The notes: generated by a model not told the origin, from the letters alone. A DNA stretch of 64,000 nucleotides from Nocardia sp. NBC_01503 (GCF_036327755.1 NZ_CP109596.1:682001-746000), one strand, 5' to 3'; counted from the first letter of the stretch, positions 16,275-24,705 are shown. Numbers and translations are program-made.

Positions 16275-18356
16275 ATGACCGGATGCGTTCCGATGATCAC
16301 ACCCGAGGACTGCGGACCCACCACCGCACCCGCGCCGACGGTCCCAACCGCACCCGTCCCCGAGATGCTGCCACCGTCGCCCGGACCGGTGAGTCCTGCA
16401 CCGACGCAGGCACCGTCGTCGGAGCGGTTCGAGAACCCGAGTCTGCCCAATGGCTGGCATGCCCCGAATTGGAGTCTGCACGTCTCCAGCGTGGGCGAGG
16501 TGCTCGCGGTAGTGGGTACCGCCTTGGTGGGCATCGTGTTCGCGATCGCCCTACTGCTTGCCCTGAATATGGTTGCGGCCAAACGTCGTTGGGAGGCCCG
16601 GCAGGTTCGGAACTATGCGTTCGGGTCGCTGATTCTGGTGCTGGGTGCGATGTGGGTGGCGAATTCGTGGTTCGTGCCGCTGGTCTTGTGGTGGCAGGGC
16701 ACCACGGTGCTGGTCCACTCCGGTCCGGGCTCGGGGGCGGTGGTGGCGATGACCGCCGGCGCTTTGCCGTTCGCCTGGTGCGGTGCGGCCATCTATAGGG
16801 CGCGGTTCCTGTCGAAGTTGGGCACCGAGGGCGTCGGATCACCGTGGAAGACGCGGCGGTTGCAGCGGCGTCAGCAGCTGGGTAAGGCTGCCGCCGCGCG
16901 CCGGGCCGCGAAGTACGGGGCGCCGCTGGTGACCGGTTGGCTCAAGGCTCGTGTGGTGCTCGGGCCGTTGTCCGAACGCACCGATGCGACCCAGCCCAGC
17001 GCATTCACGCAGATGGCGGATCGCAGGACTTCGAAGCTGGAACTGCCGATCGATGGCCTGGGGCACATGGTGATCCTGGGCAAGTCGCAGAAGGCGGGCA
17101 AGACCACCATGCTCGTGCGCTTGGGCACCGGTCTCTACAGCGCCTATTGGCATCGGTATGTGCGGACCGGGGAGAAGCGTCCGCTGCTGATTTTCGTGGA
17201 CTGCAAGGGCGGCAAACCCGGTCTCGCGACCGGTCGTCAGGTGGTGAAGATCGCCGCGCGGCTGGGAGTGAATCCGAAGCGTATCGCGTTGTGGCCCATC
17301 ACCAATCGCCTGGATTTGTGGTCGATGAACGTCGATGACATGTGCGCGACGTTGGAATCGATGATCAACCCGGTGCAGTCCACCGAGGCCGGGTCCGAGC
17401 ATTTCAAGCAGAACCGTATCCGGGTGACCAAGCTCGCGGTCACCGCGCCGTGCGGGCCACCGCGTTCGAAAAAGGAGTTCCTGGAACGGCTTTCGGTGAC
17501 CTGGCTCAAAGAAGTCGGCTGGGCACATGACGAGGCGATCTGCAACGAGATCGATGCCCTGGAGTTGAACAAGCCGCCAGCGATCGGGGACGTGTCGGGC
17601 AAGTTCCGCAACATCTTCGCCGCGATCGGTGAGGGCTTCGACGGCGGCCGCCCCCTGAACAGCTTCGATGTCATCTACGCCACCGTGCCCGGCACCGTCC
17701 GCGGGGAGAACGCCCGCGCCCAGGTCGCGGCCCTGACCACCCTCATCTCTCAGTTCGCATGCGGGGAGCACGACCGGCAGATCATTTTGATCATCGATGA
17801 GATGTCCGCCGTGGCCGATAAGACCGGCGGTATCAACCAATTCACCATCGCCGAACGACTTTTGGGCATGGGTGTGGTGGCGTTCTTCGCCGCCCAGAAC
17901 CAATACGGACTCGGTCAAACCCCCGACGAGCGGCGCCGTCTCCTCGAATCGTGCCCGTCCGGTGCGCTGCTGATGGCACTGGAAGGAGCCGGGAAGGTCA
18001 GCGAGGTGTTCGGGTCACGCCCGGTCACCGAGAACACCCGCCGCGCCAAGGACGGCAAAGTCGGCGACGAAGGCACTCTCGGGAACCGCGAAACCTTCTT
18101 CATCGACCCGAACCGGCTCGCCGAATTCAAAACCGGCGACGTGGTGTGGGTGCACGCCCTCAAAGCCCAATGGGGACACGTGATCCCGGTCGAGCTGGAC
18201 GAGGTCACCGAACTGCCCGCAGACCCGCACGCGGAGCGTTGGGCCGCCGACACCGTGGCCCGGGTGCCCCTGGCCAGGATGCGGGATCTGGACTCCGGAC
18301 GCGCCCGCCAAGCCGATCTGGGCCTGGACGGCAACGAGGGCGGTGAAGCGGCATGA
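16275..18356 (+). CDS. FtsK/TcpA-type DNA translocase (conjugative transfer ATPase)
   Basis: This 693-residue protein has a proline-rich start (20-50), three likely membrane helices (about 75-100, 113-140 and 155-175) and a cytosolic motor. Walker A is GKSQKAGKT (269-277) and Walker B is IILIIDEMSA. Such proteins pump DNA through the membrane; in mycelial actinomycetes a single FtsK-like TraB moves double-stranded DNA between cells. It may therefore be the central transfer protein of the element. It follows the Replic_Relax-like gene by 2 bp and overlaps the next small gene by 4 bp. Confidence 0.85.
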   Translation: MTGCVPMITPEDCGPTTAPAPTVPTAPVPEMLPPSPGPVSPAPTQAPSSERFENPSLPNGWHAPNWSLHVSSVGEVLAVVGTALVGIVFAIALLLALNMVAAKRRWEARQVRNYAFGSLILVLGAMWVANSWFVPLVLWWQGTTVLVHSGPGSGAVVAMTAGALPFAWCGAAIYRARFLSKLGTEGVGSPWKTRRLQRRQQLGKAAAARRAAKYGAPLVTGWLKARVVLGPLSERTDATQPSAFTQMADRRTSKLELPIDGLGHMVILGKSQKAGKTTMLVRLGTGLYSAYWHRYVRTGEKRPLLIFVDCKGGKPGLATGRQVVKIAARLGVNPKRIALWPITNRLDLWSMNVDDMCATLESMINPVQSTEAGSEHFKQNRIRVTKLAVTAPCGPPRSKKEFLERLSVTWLKEVGWAHDEAICNEIDALELNKPPAIGDVSGKFRNIFAAIGEGFDGGRPLNSFDVIYATVPGTVRGENARAQVAALTTLISQFACGEHDRQIILIIDEMSAVADKTGGINQFTIAERLLGMGVVAFFAAQNQYGLGQTPDERRRLLESCPSGALLMALEGAGKVSEVFGSRPVTENTRRAKDGKVGDEGTLGNRETFFIDPNRLAEFKTGDVVWVHALKAQWGHVIPVELDEVTELPADPHAERWAADTVARVPLARMRDLDSGRARQADLGLDGNEGGEAA

Positions 18357-18526
18357 CCGACTACCTACGCCCAATCGCGGCCTACGTGGCCAGCCAAAGC
18401 GAACACCACACACCCGCCCATGACCACCCCGAACACCCGGCCACCACACGGCCGGACACCCCGGACAGCCAGGCGGACATCACCATTCACGCGGACAGCG
18501 CCGAGGACAAGGGGCGGACACGATGA
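18353..18526 (+). CDS. Short hydrophilic protein, 57 residues
   Basis: ATG 18353 overlaps the ATPase stop and the TGA at 18526 overlaps the next ATG. The product is rich in His, Asp, Thr and Pro with no domain. It is supported only by its overlaps with both neighbours. Confidence 0.5.
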   Translation: MTDYLRPIAAYVASQSEHHTPAHDHPEHPATTRPDTPDSQADITIHADSAEDKGRTR

Positions 18527-19425
18527 GTACCAAGACCCCCGCAGCGCGCGGGCGGCTGGTCTCCTGGACCGGATTCGTGTTCGGATCGCTGACCTCCATC
18601 GCGGCCAATGTCCTACACACCTGGCTACCCGCCGCACACATGCCGCCCGGGTGGACACCCGGCATCGCACCCCAAATCGGCGCCGCCGTATGGCCGATCG
18701 GCCTACTCCTCAGCGTCGAGGTGCTCTCCCGCGCGCAATGGCGAGGCGGGCGCATGTGGGGCGTAGCCCGCTACGGCGGCGCCGGAGCAGTGGCCTTCGG
18801 ATCAGCCGTCATCTCTTACAGTCACGTGCGAGATGTGCTGGTGGCCTGGGGATACGGGCATCCGGCCGCCGAATTCGGGCCACTGACCCTCGATGGGCTG
18901 ATGGTGGTGTGCGGGTTCGCACTGATGTCGATGAGCACCCACAGCGACCCCGCCAATCCCGAACACGCCATCCCCACTAGACCGATGCGCACGGGTGAAC
19001 CGAAATCGGCAGGTGCCCGCGAGATTCCACTCGCGATCCAAGTGGAACCCGCCGCACCCCAGCCTGTCCGCGCGGTCGGCACGGTGTCCGGGGTGTCCGG
19101 ACAGGGCTCCGAAGGTGTTGCCGCACAGGCGGACACCCCCACGCAGGAGGTGGACACCTCTGTCCGGCAGGCGGACATGACCGCCGACGGGATGGACAGC
19201 GAGGCGGACACCCGCCGCCAGCGGGCACGGGAGTTGCACGCCCAGGACTGGACCCATGCCCGCATCGCGACCGAACTCGGGGTCAGCAAACGCACTGTCC
19301 GCCGCTACCTGTCCACCAACGAGGACACCGACCCGTTCGCCGAGGACCACGCGAACACCCTGTCCGCCGAATGGCTGACCGCCCTGGACACCCACCACCA
19401 CGACACGAATGGAGTGCACGCATGA
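18523..19425 (+). CDS. DUF2637-like membrane protein with C-terminal HTH (Spd type)
   Basis: This 300-residue protein has an N-terminal membrane part with about four helices (segments near 13-33, 50-66, 82-99 and 118-138), as in DUF2637 proteins of plasmid spread (spd) operons. A Pro/Thr/Asp-rich linker with repeated QADT/EADT-like segments follows. It ends in a helix-turn-helix, RARELHAQDWTHARIATELG plus VSKRTVRRYL, at about 230-260. A membrane-anchored DNA-binding protein could tether element DNA to the transfer site. It is embedded in the transfer operon with 4-bp overlaps on both sides. Confidence 0.75.
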   Translation: MSTKTPAARGRLVSWTGFVFGSLTSIAANVLHTWLPAAHMPPGWTPGIAPQIGAAVWPIGLLLSVEVLSRAQWRGGRMWGVARYGGAGAVAFGSAVISYSHVRDVLVAWGYGHPAAEFGPLTLDGLMVVCGFALMSMSTHSDPANPEHAIPTRPMRTGEPKSAGAREIPLAIQVEPAAPQPVRAVGTVSGVSGQGSEGVAAQADTPTQEVDTSVRQADMTADGMDSEADTRRQRARELHAQDWTHARIATELGVSKRTVRRYLSTNEDTDPFAEDHANTLSAEWLTALDTHHHDTNGVHA

Positions 19426-19853
19426 ACGGCAACGGCCGCGGAATCGATTGGGACGGTGAGCTCCAAGCGCTCATGGAGTCCTCCGGCATCGACCCCACCC
19501 AGATCGCCCGCCCGACATGGACCACCCGCGCCCGTCGCATTCTCCTGCGAGCTCGCGCCGCCCTAATCACGCTGATCCTTGTCGGTGTGCTGATGTGGCT
19601 GACCGGCGCCTCCGGCGCCCCTGCCGCCGCGACCATTCCCCTGCGGATATGGCTGGCGGGCTGGATCGGCTACGGCGTCTGGATCAGTCTGGGCCGCCCC
19701 GACTGGCCCACCGCATTCCACACCACACGTGAACTCGTCACCGCCGCAAGTCAATCCGTGTCCCGATTCGTGTTCGCCCATTCTCGCCCGGTGCGTGCGC
19801 GCTGGCGTGCCTGGAAAGCCGCCCGCGACCGCGACGACACCGTCACCGCCTAG
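19422..19853 (+). CDS. Membrane protein of the transfer operon, unknown
   Basis: This 143-residue protein begins with ATG 19422, overlapping the previous stop. Two hydrophobic segments (about 46-62 and 68-89) are flanked by basic stretches (TTRARRILLRAR; ARWRAWKAARDR). No family was recognised; the position suggests a plasmid-spread (Spd) accessory role. Confidence 0.65.
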   Translation: MNGNGRGIDWDGELQALMESSGIDPTQIARPTWTTRARRILLRARAALITLILVGVLMWLTGASGAPAAATIPLRIWLAGWIGYGVWISLGRPDWPTAFHTTRELVTAASQSVSRFVFAHSRPVRARWRAWKAARDRDDTVTA

Positions 19854-19882
19854 CCCCCCAATCCAGGAAGGACGCAATTCCC

Positions 19883-20845
19883 ATGCCCAGCAAAGACCGA
19901 TTCTCGATATTCGGAGGCGACCACGTGCCCACCTCCGGGCGAGAATCCGACGAAGTCGCCCGCAGTTGGCCGCAGATGATGGCGCTGCTGTTGCAGGTGT
20001 TGCAGCAGCTCCAGAAGGCCACCGCCGACGGGTCTGTGAAACTGAGCCGCCAGCAGCGCGCCCAACTCGTCACCGAGGCCCGCGATGCCCAGAAAATCTA
20101 TGACTACCAGGCCCAGACCACCCGGGCGTGGTATCAGGCCCGCACCCAGGACTACCAGCGCGAAGCCAAAGCCGCCGCCGCGCGCACCACGGCCGGAGCC
20201 AGCCCGCAGGAGCAAGCCCAATCCGCCGCGTACCTGAAGGGGTTGCGGGCCAGCATCGAGCACACCATCCACGACACCACCCTGACCCCCGAACAACGCG
20301 GACAGGTGGTGCAAACCCTTGATGCGGTCGATCATGACGCCTCGAAACCGGTGCCTGACAACATGTTCGAGCAGGTGGAAGGTGAAGGCGCCGCCCGTGC
20401 CCGGTATGCGGCGGCAGCGAGTGAATACCGGGTGGCCCAGCATCGCCAGCAGTTGACCACGGCCGAGACCACGCCGACCGGCGGCGCCGAGGCCAGCGAA
20501 TTCCAGCGCGAGAGTGCTCGCCGGTTCGGTGAACTCGGTAACCGGATCGCGCGCCTGGAAGCCGCGATCGAGGAACTCGTGCCCCGGCACGACGCCACGG
20601 CCACCGCCAGCGCCAACGGGCATTCCCGGCCCCGCGCGACCGCACAGGCCGCCCACCAAGCCGCGAGCACGCAAGCGCATACCGAACAGGAACAAGCGCC
20701 CTCCGCGGCCCACGCCCAGGCCGATGCCGATGCCGCACAGCACGAGTCGCCGACATCGCACCCCGAGCCCGAACAGCCCGCACCTGAAACCGACAGCGCC
20801 GAGCAGCGTGCGGCGTGGATCGCGCAGATGGAGGCCGAGGCATGA
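19883..20845 (+). CDS. Coiled-coil protein of the transfer operon, unknown
   Basis: This 320-residue soluble protein is mostly helical: Gln/Ala-rich coiled-coil segments run from about 25 to 215, with a heptad-like stretch ESARRFGELGNRIARLEAAI near 210-230. The last 90 residues are low-complexity (Ala, His, Gln, Glu, Pro). The ATG 19883 follows AGGAAGG. It could be a structural or DNA-organising partner for transfer; nothing more specific can be read. Confidence 0.65.
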   Translation: MPSKDRFSIFGGDHVPTSGRESDEVARSWPQMMALLLQVLQQLQKATADGSVKLSRQQRAQLVTEARDAQKIYDYQAQTTRAWYQARTQDYQREAKAAAARTTAGASPQEQAQSAAYLKGLRASIEHTIHDTTLTPEQRGQVVQTLDAVDHDASKPVPDNMFEQVEGEGAARARYAAAASEYRVAQHRQQLTTAETTPTGGAEASEFQRESARRFGELGNRIARLEAAIEELVPRHDATATASANGHSRPRATAQAAHQAASTQAHTEQEQAPSAAHAQADADAAQHESPTSHPEPEQPAPETDSAEQRAAWIAQMEAEA

Positions 20846-21045
20846 CCGGTTCGGTTGTGCCCCACAGGTTTTACACCAACAACATCAGAAAGGAAACCCA
20901 CCGCCACGACCGCAACAATCAGCCGAATCAGCTGACACACCAACCCAATCCACGCTTTACCAACCGATCCGAATCTGTTTCGGACAACCAATTACCGACG
21001 GACACAACCCATATCGAATGGAGTAGTGAGAAACATGTCCGGTGA
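20842..21045 (+). CDS. Possible short basic protein (doubtful)
   Basis: An ATG at 20842 overlaps the previous stop and opens a 67-codon frame rich in Asn, His, Thr and Arg. It overlaps the ssb start in a different frame. The composition and lack of domain make it as likely to be the ssb leader as a gene. Confidence 0.25.
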   Translation: MTGSVVPHRFYTNNIRKETHRHDRNNQPNQLTHQPNPRFTNRSESVSDNQLPTDTTHIEWSSEKHVR

Positions 21046-21523
21046 AACCACTCTGACCGTTATCGGCAATCTGACCGCTGACCCGGTGATTCGGAGCATT
21101 CCGAAGACCAATGATTCGGTGGTCAACTTCACCGTCGCGTCGACCCCTCGGGTGTTCGACCGGCAGGCCAACCAGTGGAAGGACGGGGCGCCGCTGTTCA
21201 TGCGGTGCACGATGTTCCGTGAAGCCGCGGAGAACATCGCCGATTCCCTGTCCAAGGGCGCGCGCGTGGTCGTGGTCGGCAAACTCGCCCAGCGCGAGTA
21301 CACCGACCGCGAGGGCGTCAAACGCCAGGTGATCGAGTTGGTCGCCGACGAAGTCGGAGTGTCTCTGAAATACGCCGTCGCCAAACCGGTTCGGCGCTCC
21401 ACCCAAGGCGGTAGCCGCAATGGGCGAGCACAGGCCGAACCCGGTGGAAACGCGAACGGGTCGGCCGTGGCCAGTGATGACCCGTTCGCTTCGTTCCAGG
21501 GCGATCCGGAAGAGGTGGCGTGA
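21035..21523 (+). CDS. ssb: Single-stranded DNA-binding protein of the element
   Basis: This 162-residue OB-fold protein shows the canonical SSB blocks TTLTVIGNLTADPVIR, VVNFTVASTPRVFD, LFMRCTMFREAAENIADSLSKG and KLAQREYTDREG, a flexible Gly/Arg/Gln tail, and an acidic segment near the end (DDPFASFQGDPEEVA). It coats single strands during transfer or rolling-circle replication. ATG 21035 is preferred because GGAG lies 11 bp upstream; an in-frame GTG occurs at 21026. It leads a run of nine short genes. Confidence 0.9.
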   Translation: MSGETTLTVIGNLTADPVIRSIPKTNDSVVNFTVASTPRVFDRQANQWKDGAPLFMRCTMFREAAENIADSLSKGARVVVVGKLAQREYTDREGVKRQVIELVADEVGVSLKYAVAKPVRRSTQGGSRNGRAQAEPGGNANGSAVASDDPFASFQGDPEEVA

Positions 21524-21525
21524 TC

Positions 21526-21783
21526 ATGCGCAATCCATACACCGGTAACTGCGGCAACAACGAACCGCACCCCGATCTCGGCCGTTCGGTCGGGGTGGGG
21601 TTCAGCACCGAGTACGACGCCGAGCTCAACGTCATCGTGTTCGGTATTCACCCCGATGGAGATCGCGGACCGGATCTGATCATGGGCCTTCCCCTGGAAG
21701 CGGCCATGGCGGTGCACGACCTGTTCGACGCCGCGATCCTCGACGCCCTGGATAACCAGAACAACAACCAGGAAGGACTCTGA
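21526..21783 (+). CDS. Small conserved-type protein, unknown
   Basis: This 85-residue protein (ATG 21526, or GTG 21520 overlapping the ssb stop) contains a beta-rich stretch and a C-terminal helix (LEAAMAVHDLFDAAILDAL). The pattern of a strand region followed by a helix with LP-E-A, similar to the next two proteins (TVEEARVLRDNLIAVI; TVDQAVLLRDLIDAAI), suggests that the three are diverged copies. The function is unknown. Confidence 0.6.
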   Translation: MRNPYTGNCGNNEPHPDLGRSVGVGFSTEYDAELNVIVFGIHPDGDRGPDLIMGLPLEAAMAVHDLFDAAILDALDNQNNNQEGL

Positions 21784-21785
21784 TC

Positions 21786-22115
21786 ATGGCCTATCTGAGC
21801 ACCACCGCGCGCACCGCATCCCACGGTGAGTACGGCAAGGGCGGCCACGGCAGCCTCGACACGCATTGGCACAACATGCCCCATGCCACCGTCGAGACCC
21901 TGCGCAAGTCCGATTGCCGCGGTGACATCGAAATCCGTTGGGGGGCTGGCTACTCCGAAGGAGTGCTGGCCGATCTGACGGTCGAGGAGGCTCGCGTCCT
22001 ACGGGACAACCTGATCGCGGTCATCACCGCATTCGATGGCAGCGACAACGATGTCGCCGACCCGGAGATCGTCACTGACGACGATTCCGAGCCGATGCCG
22101 GAGGAGGTGGCGTGA
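21786..22115 (+). CDS. Small protein, diverged relative of its neighbours, unknown
   Basis: This 109-residue protein has a central strand region (GDIEIRWGAGYSEGVLADL) followed by the helix LTVEEARVLRDNLIAVITAF and an acidic tail. The helix matches those of the genes before and after it, suggesting local duplication. It starts 2 bp after the previous stop. Confidence 0.6.
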   Translation: MAYLSTTARTASHGEYGKGGHGSLDTHWHNMPHATVETLRKSDCRGDIEIRWGAGYSEGVLADLTVEEARVLRDNLIAVITAFDGSDNDVADPEIVTDDDSEPMPEEVA

Positions 22116-22390
22116 TGCGGAACCTTTTCGGACACCACGTCAGTGGCGCGGTCGATGACGGGGTACACATCGTGTCCCAGGTCGGTGGCTCGTTCGAGGT
22201 GTACTACGGCCAGTTCCTCGAACTCGTGGTCCTGGAACTGCGTGCTCATCAGCACGGTGCGGGCATGGCCTCGATGGCGATGACCGTCGATCAGGCGGTG
22301 TTGCTGCGGGATCTGATCGATGCCGCGATCACCGACGCGAAGGCGATGAAACCGCTTCGGGTACTGACCGATCCGAAGGAGGTGCTGTGA
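22112..22390 (+). CDS. Small protein, diverged relative of its neighbours, unknown
   Basis: This 92-residue protein (GTG 22112 or the following ATG) shares the C-terminal pattern MTVDQAVLLRDLIDAAITDA with the two genes before it. It overlaps the previous gene by 4 bp. No known domain was recognised. Confidence 0.6.
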   Translation: MMRNLFGHHVSGAVDDGVHIVSQVGGSFEVYYGQFLELVVLELRAHQHGAGMASMAMTVDQAVLLRDLIDAAITDAKAMKPLRVLTDPKEVL

Positions 22391-22788
22391 TGGCGATGCG
22401 CAATGTACTGGTCGCGCGGGCCGAACGGTTCGGACGGTTGCTGATCACGATGGAGCCGGGCGCGAAGTTCCGGTTCACGTTCCTGTACTCGCTGGCGGGT
22501 GAGTATCGGTCGGTCTCGGCTGATCTGCCGCGTCAGGTGGCCGGGGACTTGTTGATCACGATCACCGAAGCACTCCAGGACGGGGTTCCCGTGCAGGACA
22601 GCACACCCGCTGTCGCGGACGAGAAGGCCCATGGGGTGTGGGTGGCCGAGCTGATCAAGGAACGCGATGAGTTGCGGGACCAGAACAAGGAACTGCTCGA
22701 TCAGGTGCAGTGCCTGCAATGGGACCTCAGCGCGCTCGTGGCCCAGCATGATCTGTGCCCGCAGCCGGCACCGGTGCGGAGACGGTGA
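22387..22788 (+). CDS. Small protein with C-terminal coiled coil, unknown
   Basis: This 133-residue protein has a globular first half and a heptad-like helix (IKERDELRDQNKELLDQVQ, about 95-115), then LSALVAQHDLCP. It overlaps both neighbours by a few bases. The function is unknown. Confidence 0.6.
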   Translation: MMAMRNVLVARAERFGRLLITMEPGAKFRFTFLYSLAGEYRSVSADLPRQVAGDLLITITEALQDGVPVQDSTPAVADEKAHGVWVAELIKERDELRDQNKELLDQVQCLQWDLSALVAQHDLCPQPAPVRRR

Positions 22789-23015
22789 TGGACCCGAACG
22801 CGGCCCTGACCCGAATCCGGGATCTGATCGGCGAAGCCGATGCCCTGAATCCGCATGTGTGTTTCGACCACAACGAAGTGGCTCGCATCCTGTACGCCCT
22901 CACCGAAGTTGTTGAGGGACTGGATGACTGGATCACCGACGGCGGTTTCCTGCCCGAGGACTGGAGGCCCACGGCCGCCACCACCCGGGACACCGTGATC
23001 GGGCGGGCGATATGA
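22788..23015 (+). CDS. Small acidic helical protein, unknown
   Basis: This 75-residue protein starts at ATG 22788 (GTG 22785 is possible), overlapping the previous stop. It is acidic and helical (ALTRIRDLIGEADAL; VARILYALTEVVEGLDDWI). No family was recognised. Confidence 0.55.
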   Translation: MDPNAALTRIRDLIGEADALNPHVCFDHNEVARILYALTEVVEGLDDWITDGGFLPEDWRPTAATTRDTVIGRAI

Positions 23016-23203
23016 GCGAGGGACTCACCTGCTGCGACATGAGAATGTCGAAAATCCCTGCCCGGCAGGAGGATCGGGTGCTCGGTATCGAGTTCCTGCT
23101 CTACTGCTGCTGTTGCGGTTCCTACGAACCGTGGGATGTCGATGATGACAAACCCACGGGAACGGGTGAACACGGCGGCCAGCCGCGGGAGGACCGGTCA
23201 TGA
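23012..23203 (+). CDS. Small cysteine-containing protein, possible zinc binder
   Basis: This 63-residue protein (ATG 23012 overlapping the previous stop) has a CC pair near the start (LTCCDM) and a run of four cysteines (LLYCCCCGSYEPW). The spacing of the two clusters could bind zinc. It belongs to the close run of short genes after ssb. Confidence 0.55.
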   Translation: MSEGLTCCDMRMSKIPARQEDRVLGIEFLLYCCCCGSYEPWDVDDDKPTGTGEHGGQPREDRS

Positions 23204-23385
23204 GCAAGCGATCGGAATACCAGTGGTGCGGGTGCCGCGACTGCTTCGACGTCGCGGTCGGAACAGTGAACACGCTGACCTTGTGCGGGCTCTGCGAAGA
23301 GGCAGGGTGCGAGATCGGGGAAGGCGATTGCCAGCGCGAGGAAACCCTCTACTTGAGTTCGGGTGACTGCGATGGCGAGGAGTAA
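23200..23385 (+). CDS. Small cysteine-rich zinc-binding-type protein
   Basis: This 61-residue protein has seven cysteines arranged as WCGCRDC, LCGLCEEAGC and further C-terminal, i.e. two C-x-x-C-like knuckles. This fits a compact zinc finger that might contact DNA or protein. It overlaps the previous gene by 4 bp and the next gene by 14 bp. Confidence 0.6.
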   Translation: MSKRSEYQWCGCRDCFDVAVGTVNTLTLCGLCEEAGCEIGEGDCQREETLYLSSGDCDGEE

Positions 23386-23578
23386 GAAGCCGATGAGCCG
23401 CCGCACGGAACTCAGGTTCGGGCGGGAGATCCAGGAACAGTACGACCGGGGTGCGAGCTGGGCCAGAATCGCCGACGACTACGACATGTCGCCGTCGAAG
23501 GTGAAGAGGCTAGCCAAGACCTACCGGGACGACTGCGATCGGAGAGCCCACCAGAACCAGATGACCTTGTTCGGCTGA
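23372..23578 (+). CDS. Small HTH (homeodomain-like) DNA-binding protein
   Basis: This 68-residue protein is almost entirely a helix-turn-helix: EIQEQYDRGASWARIADDYD followed by MSPSKVKRLAKTYRDDCD. It starts at ATG 23372 behind GTGACTGCG, overlapping the previous gene. It is the last gene before a strong hairpin and may regulate the element operon. Confidence 0.6.
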   Translation: MARSKKPMSRRTELRFGREIQEQYDRGASWARIADDYDMSPSKVKRLAKTYRDDCDRRAHQNQMTLFG

Positions 23579-23610
23579 TCATCACCCACAACTGAATACC
23601 GAAAGAAAGC

Positions 23611-23645
23611 GGAGTCCGTGCCTGTTAGTAGCAGGCACGGGCTCC
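23611..23645 (+). terminator. Strong hairpin ending the transfer operon
   Basis: GGAGTCCGTGCCTG (23611-23624) pairs with CAGGCACGGGCTCC (23632-23645) over 14 bp with one G-T wobble and a 7-nt loop. It is 33 bp after the stop of the HTH gene. Confidence 0.75.
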
Positions 23646-23898
23646 GCCCCTTGTTCTACCAGCCTGGCAGCACGACGGATTGCGCTGGGCGGGCAACGGT
23701 CTCGGAGTAGCGCTCCGTACGCGGGTGGGCAAGATCAGTCCAGCCCGAACCCCCGCGTGAGTGGGCCAGCGAACGCACGATGACCGGCGCGAGTGGTGCT
23801 GATAGGCGATGATCAGTCTGACGAGTCGTGACACGCGTGGCAGGGGTTGCGAGGCCGCGGCGGGTGGATCTGCGCGTTCTAGTGGGAGGATTTTGATT
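23646..23898. other. Non-coding region with two further hairpins
   Basis: No gene is seen. CGGAG-tagcg-CTCCG (23703-23717) and, directly after it, ACGCGGG-TGGGC (23719-23730) facing GCCC...CCCCGCGT (23743-23758) form two more stem-loops. A promoter for the next operon should lie here, but no clear hexamers stand out. Confidence 0.4.
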
Positions 23899-24312
23899 AT
23901 GACTTCGCAGGCGTCGGTTCCTTCGGGCTTCACCGAGTCGTTGGGGACAAAGATGGACCGGCTCGCTGATGCATTGAGTAACAACCGTGCGTCCATACGA
24001 GCAGACGGCGTGTACGTGGATGTTTATGCGAATGGCACTGTCCGGGCGGTGGTGATCGACAGCGAGGTCATATCCGATGTCAGTGGGGTCGGGCAACTGA
24101 TCGCGGACTTGATCAACCGTGCGCGCGAGCAAGCCCAACAGCAAATGGCGGACCTTGTTCGTGAGGTGAGCGACGACCCCCGGATTGCCAGCGTTGTCGA
24201 GCAAATCGGTGACGCGCCCCAACGACCGCTGCCTACCTCTTTACGACCGACTGAGAGTTGGGATGACGGCGATGATCCATGGCGGCCGCGCTCGCCGATC
24301 GCTGCGGACTGA
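23899..24312 (+). CDS. YbaB/EbfC-family DNA-binding protein
   Basis: This 137-residue protein resembles the YbaB/EbfC proteins that accompany type VII secretion loci (EspL-like): a helix (TESLGTKMDRLADALSN), beta strands (VYVDVYANGTVRAVVIDSEV) and a second long helix (VGQLIADLINRAREQAQQQMADLVREV). ATG 23899 is preceded by a good GGAGG. It is the first gene of the four-gene secretion-associated operon and may bind DNA or act as a chaperone-like partner. Confidence 0.75.
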   Translation: MTSQASVPSGFTESLGTKMDRLADALSNNRASIRADGVYVDVYANGTVRAVVIDSEVISDVSGVGQLIADLINRAREQAQQQMADLVREVSDDPRIASVVEQIGDAPQRPLPTSLRPTESWDDGDDPWRPRSPIAAD

Positions 24313-24399
24313 CCCGATCCCAGACTCCCTATGATCTTGGTTTCGCGTAGAGTTTCGCACCGATAGCCGATCGACACTGACCCATAGGGGGGATCAGCG

Positions 24400-24705
24400 G
24401 TGAGCAGCGACGATATTTATGTCGACCCCGAACGTACCCGTGGCCTGATCACATCCATCAACGCCAGCGCCGACGCCTTGACGACTGTCCACCCGGATGA
24501 CCAGGTGCTGACAATCGCCGGTGCGGCGCCGGGCACCGGTATCGAGGCGGCGTGCGTGAGTGGCGCCCAAAGTGCCACAACCGCGATAGGAACGACCACA
24601 GAGAAGGTTCGCGTGATCGCGGTCAGTACCGACGTGGGGCTTACCGAGATCGAAACCCAGGACCGCACCAGCGCCGTCAAGATCACCCAGGCCGGGCCCC
24701 GGTGA
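24400..24705 (+). CDS. EspC/WXG100-like type VII secretion-associated protein
   Basis: This 101-residue helical protein (MSSDDIYVDPERTRGLITSINAS...) has the length and two-helix layout of EspC-like ESX-1 secretion-associated proteins. There is an Ala/Thr-rich middle and a D-R-T-S-A stretch near the end (ETQDRTSAV). A clear W-x-G turn is absent. The GTG start at 24400 follows GGGGGGAT. It overlaps the next gene by 4 bp, as EspC-type proteins do with their large partner. Assignment is by context and size. Confidence 0.6.
   Translation: MSSDDIYVDPERTRGLITSINASADALTTVHPDDQVLTIAGAAPGTGIEAACVSGAQSATTAIGTTTEKVRVIAVSTDVGLTEIETQDRTSAVKITQAGPR

Noticed and set aside
20842..21045. Confident assignment of a 67-residue gene before the element ssb
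   Set aside because: The start overlaps well, but composition is poor and the frame overlaps the ssb start; listed only with low confidence.
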